6,506 nucleotides of DNA from CAZRDB01 sp964598695 (GTDB lineage: Bacteria; Armatimonadota; Zipacnadia; UBA1398). The stretch spans positions 1-6,506 of the forward strand of contig CAZRDB010000243.1 of NCBI GenBank assembly GCA_964598695.1. The letters are read 5' to 3'. Every line of letters starts with the position of its first letter. Within the stretch, counting starts at the first letter, position 1. Under the pieces are notes generated by a model. That model was not told the DNA's origin, made no database searches, and saw only the letters and a program-made list of their open reading frames with translations. This document shows positions 6,218 to 6,506 of the stretch, piece by piece. Both the position numbers and the translations under genes were made by a program.

Positions 6218-6506
6218 TCACAACGTCGGAGCCTCCCCCCCGGACGGTTCGCCATCGGGCTCCCGAGAGCCTTGGATCGCGGGGCTCCGATTCCCGGGCA
6301 AGGGCGCCGAAGACGCCCCCCGTGGACGCGGTGGAGGGCCACGGGGGCGACCCTCAGCGACCAGCTCCAGTACCTTCGGAGCTAGCTTGTCTGGCTTCGG
6401 CCTCTGCCCTGGGCGTCTCCCGAGGACCTGCCCCTTCGCCTTCGCGGCCGCCATGCCGGAGCGGATGCGCTCTCGGGTGAGGTCGCGCTCGAACTCAGCC
6501 AGCGCC
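6218..6506 (-). CDS. Serine recombinase (resolvase/invertase family) C-terminal fragment, cut by window edge and lacking its DNA-binding end
   Basis: Read on the minus strand from the window edge (frame of 6505), the protein gives ALAEFERDLTRERIRSG, then MAAAKAKGQVLGRRPG, then DKLAPKVLELVAEGR. This is the end of the catalytic domain, the long E helix and the linker typical of small serine recombinases; the catalytic serine region would lie beyond 6506. In intact relatives EGR is followed by a helix-turn-helix starting SYR-IAR. Here homology stops at 6347 and the frame continues as Pro/Gly/Arg-rich residues without similarity until a TGA at 6218-6220. I saw no helix-turn-helix in the other two minus frames either. 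The gene is therefore probably a truncated remnant. The ATG at 6454 is internal, not a real start. The TGA lies 11 bases before the DUF1080 start. Confidence 0.65.
   Translation of the reverse strand, partial: ALAEFERDLTRERIRSGMAAAKAKGQVLGRRPGQRPKPDKLAPKVLELVAEGRPRGPPPRPRGASSAPLPGNRSPAIQGSREPDGEPSGGEAPTL
6226..6290. repeat. 8-bp inverted repeat upstream of the DUF1080 gene
   Basis: TCGGAGCC (6226-6233) and GGCTCCGA (6283-6290) are exact inverted repeats. A near-copy GGCTCCCGA lies at 6258-6266 and overlaps a small hairpin, GGCTC-CCGA-GAGCC (6258-6271). They occupy the 5' region of the DUF1080 gene, so an operator or mRNA leader structure is possible. Chance is also possible at this GC content. 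Confidence 0.25.
6314..6349. repeat. Inverted repeat / hairpin at the break point of recombinase homology
   Basis: CGCCCCCCGTGG (6314-6325) pairs with CCACGGGGGCG (6339-6349) with one extra C on the left arm and a 13-base loop. Recombinase similarity ends at 6347, inside the right arm. It could act as a terminator on either strand or be the scar of a deletion or insertion. Confidence 0.45.

Noticed and set aside
4966..6342. A 458-codon minus-strand frame over the DUF1080 gene
   Set aside because: Its product is arginine/proline/glycine-rich low-complexity sequence in the wrong frame; the overlapping frame at 5004-6206 has a signal peptide and DUF1080 motifs.

Overview
The window is high-GC bacterial DNA (about two thirds G+C by eye) with tight gene packing. 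It contains two runs of ten N, so it comes from a draft assembly, quite possibly a metagenome-derived genome. A uroporphyrinogen-decarboxylase-like protein, a NupG-type permease, a GH36 glycosidase and a DUF1080 (3-keto-disaccharide hydrolase) protein together suggest a carbohydrate-degrading member of Armatimonadota, Planctomycetota or a related phylum. The clear AGGAGG-type ribosome binding sites fit Armatimonadota slightly better. This taxonomic placement is inference only.

Layout, left to right. Plus strand: the 3' part of a URO-D superfamily gene (1-863, 5' end outside the window); a NupG/nucleoside:H+ symporter-family MFS permease (942-2180); a strong GC-rich hairpin (2208-2237); a small single-pass membrane protein with a Coa1/Tim21-like tail (2343-2813); and a GH36 alpha-galactosidase-type glycosidase (2864-4991). 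The glycosidase is one gene broken on paper by two assembly gaps (3933-3942 and 4474-4483) and by a stretch of implausible sequence after the second gap (4484-4569). Minus strand, convergent with the glycosidase: a secreted protein with two carboxypeptidase-regulatory-like beta domains followed by a DUF1080 domain (5004-6206). A hairpin containing both stop codons separates the two converging genes. At the right edge, minus strand, lies the C-terminal part of a serine recombinase (resolvase/invertase). Its homology stops abruptly at an inverted repeat just upstream of the DUF1080 gene.

Working together (inference): the four plus-strand genes could form one transcription unit for uptake and breakdown of a small glycoside, with the permease importing it and the GH36 enzyme cleaving alpha-galactosyl-type bonds. 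The GH36 protein has no visible signal peptide, so it probably acts in the cytoplasm. The secreted DUF1080 protein is a plausible extracytoplasmic partner acting on oxidised (3-keto) or polymeric sugars. The URO-D-like protein lacks the metal-binding pattern of corrinoid methyltransferases, so its role is open. I saw no tRNA, rRNA, CRISPR array or complete mobile element, and no convincing new defence or mobile system. The best leads are altered binding residues in the permease and URO-D-like protein, the hairpin sharing two stop codons, and the recombinase scar.
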